From NCBI RefSeq assembly GCF_017874715.1, contig NZ_JAGGLR010000003.1, positions 310,001 to 374,000 on the forward strand: 64,000 bases of DNA. Reading direction: 5' to 3'. The DNA comes from Streptomyces iranensis. Its GTDB lineage: Bacteria; Actinomycetota; Actinomycetes; Streptomycetales; Streptomycetaceae. The notes under the pieces are model-generated. The model was not told where the DNA came from. It was given only the letters and a program-made list of their open reading frames with translations, and did no database searches. A program made the position numbers and the translations under genes. This document shows, piece after piece, positions 63,961 through 64,000 of the stretch (positions are counted from its first letter, which is position 1; the number at the start of each line of letters is the position of its first letter).

Positions 63961-64000
63961 GGTCACCACCGCACCGGGAGGTCGCACAGCCCGCCCACGG

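Overview
The window is high-GC actinobacterial DNA, almost certainly Streptomyces or a close relative. The support is strong GC bias at third codon positions, frequent GTG starts, GGAGG-type ribosome sites, SARP/AfsR regulators, sugar ABC importers without their own ATPase, several LacI/ROK/GntR/TetR local regulators and many secreted polysaccharide-degrading enzymes. About 51 protein genes fill it almost without gaps. I see no tRNA, rRNA, CRISPR array, insertion sequence or phage module. No gene-free stretch exceeds about 300 bases.

Left part (1-15 kb): cytochrome bd oxidase cydAB (cydB cut by the window edge), an orphan FtsX-type permease, a NarL-type two-component pair, a divergent LysR/DJ-1 pair, and a LacI-controlled TIM-barrel isomerase/Gfo-Idh-MocA dehydrogenase pair with three matching operators. 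Next is a large PAS-GAF-SpoIIE phosphatase-ATPase signalling protein whose reading frame is broken at a run of seven C.

Middle part (15-38 kb): a carbohydrate utilisation region. A LacI regulator faces a sugar ABC operon (GH2 glycosidase, binding protein, two permeases) that carries a perfect 16-bp operator. Then comes a tightly coupled operon for a sulfonate-type ABC importer, a type I sulfatase and a secreted GH43 enzyme, headed by a ROK regulator. It is followed by a secreted NPP1 (necrosis-inducing-like) protein, an epoxide-hydrolase-like protein, DoxX, a polysaccharide deacetylase with a degenerate first motif, an amino-acid permease and a secreted PL8 lyase.

38-44 kb: a GntR-headed aromatic catabolic operon (RraA-type aldolase, GalD-type tautomerase, type I extradiol dioxygenase, aromatic-acid MFS transporter) followed by an orphan MdcB-like gene and a TetR gene.

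45-55 kb: a class II lanthipeptide cluster. It has a C39-peptidase exporter (divergent), a 71-residue mersacidin/lichenicidin-type precursor with a serine-free core of six Thr and five Cys, a LanM with a long Asp/Gly/His insertion, a small SARP translationally coupled to lanM and an AfsR-like SARP-NB-ARC-TPR protein. The lanT-lanA intergenic region has two sets of direct repeats phased at exactly 11 bp, the layout used by SARP and PhoP/AfsR-type activators. Beside the exporter is a previously easy-to-miss 56-residue protein made of two near-identical 19-residue repeats. This cluster is the best candidate for an undescribed system.

55-64 kb: a GH64 beta-1,3-glucanase/GH76 alpha-mannanase pair (fungal wall lysis), a quinone-oxidoreductase-like enzyme divergent from a one-protein ATPase-LuxR regulator across a perfect 23-bp inverted repeat, a GPP34 protein, and a TetR-P450-SDR unit.
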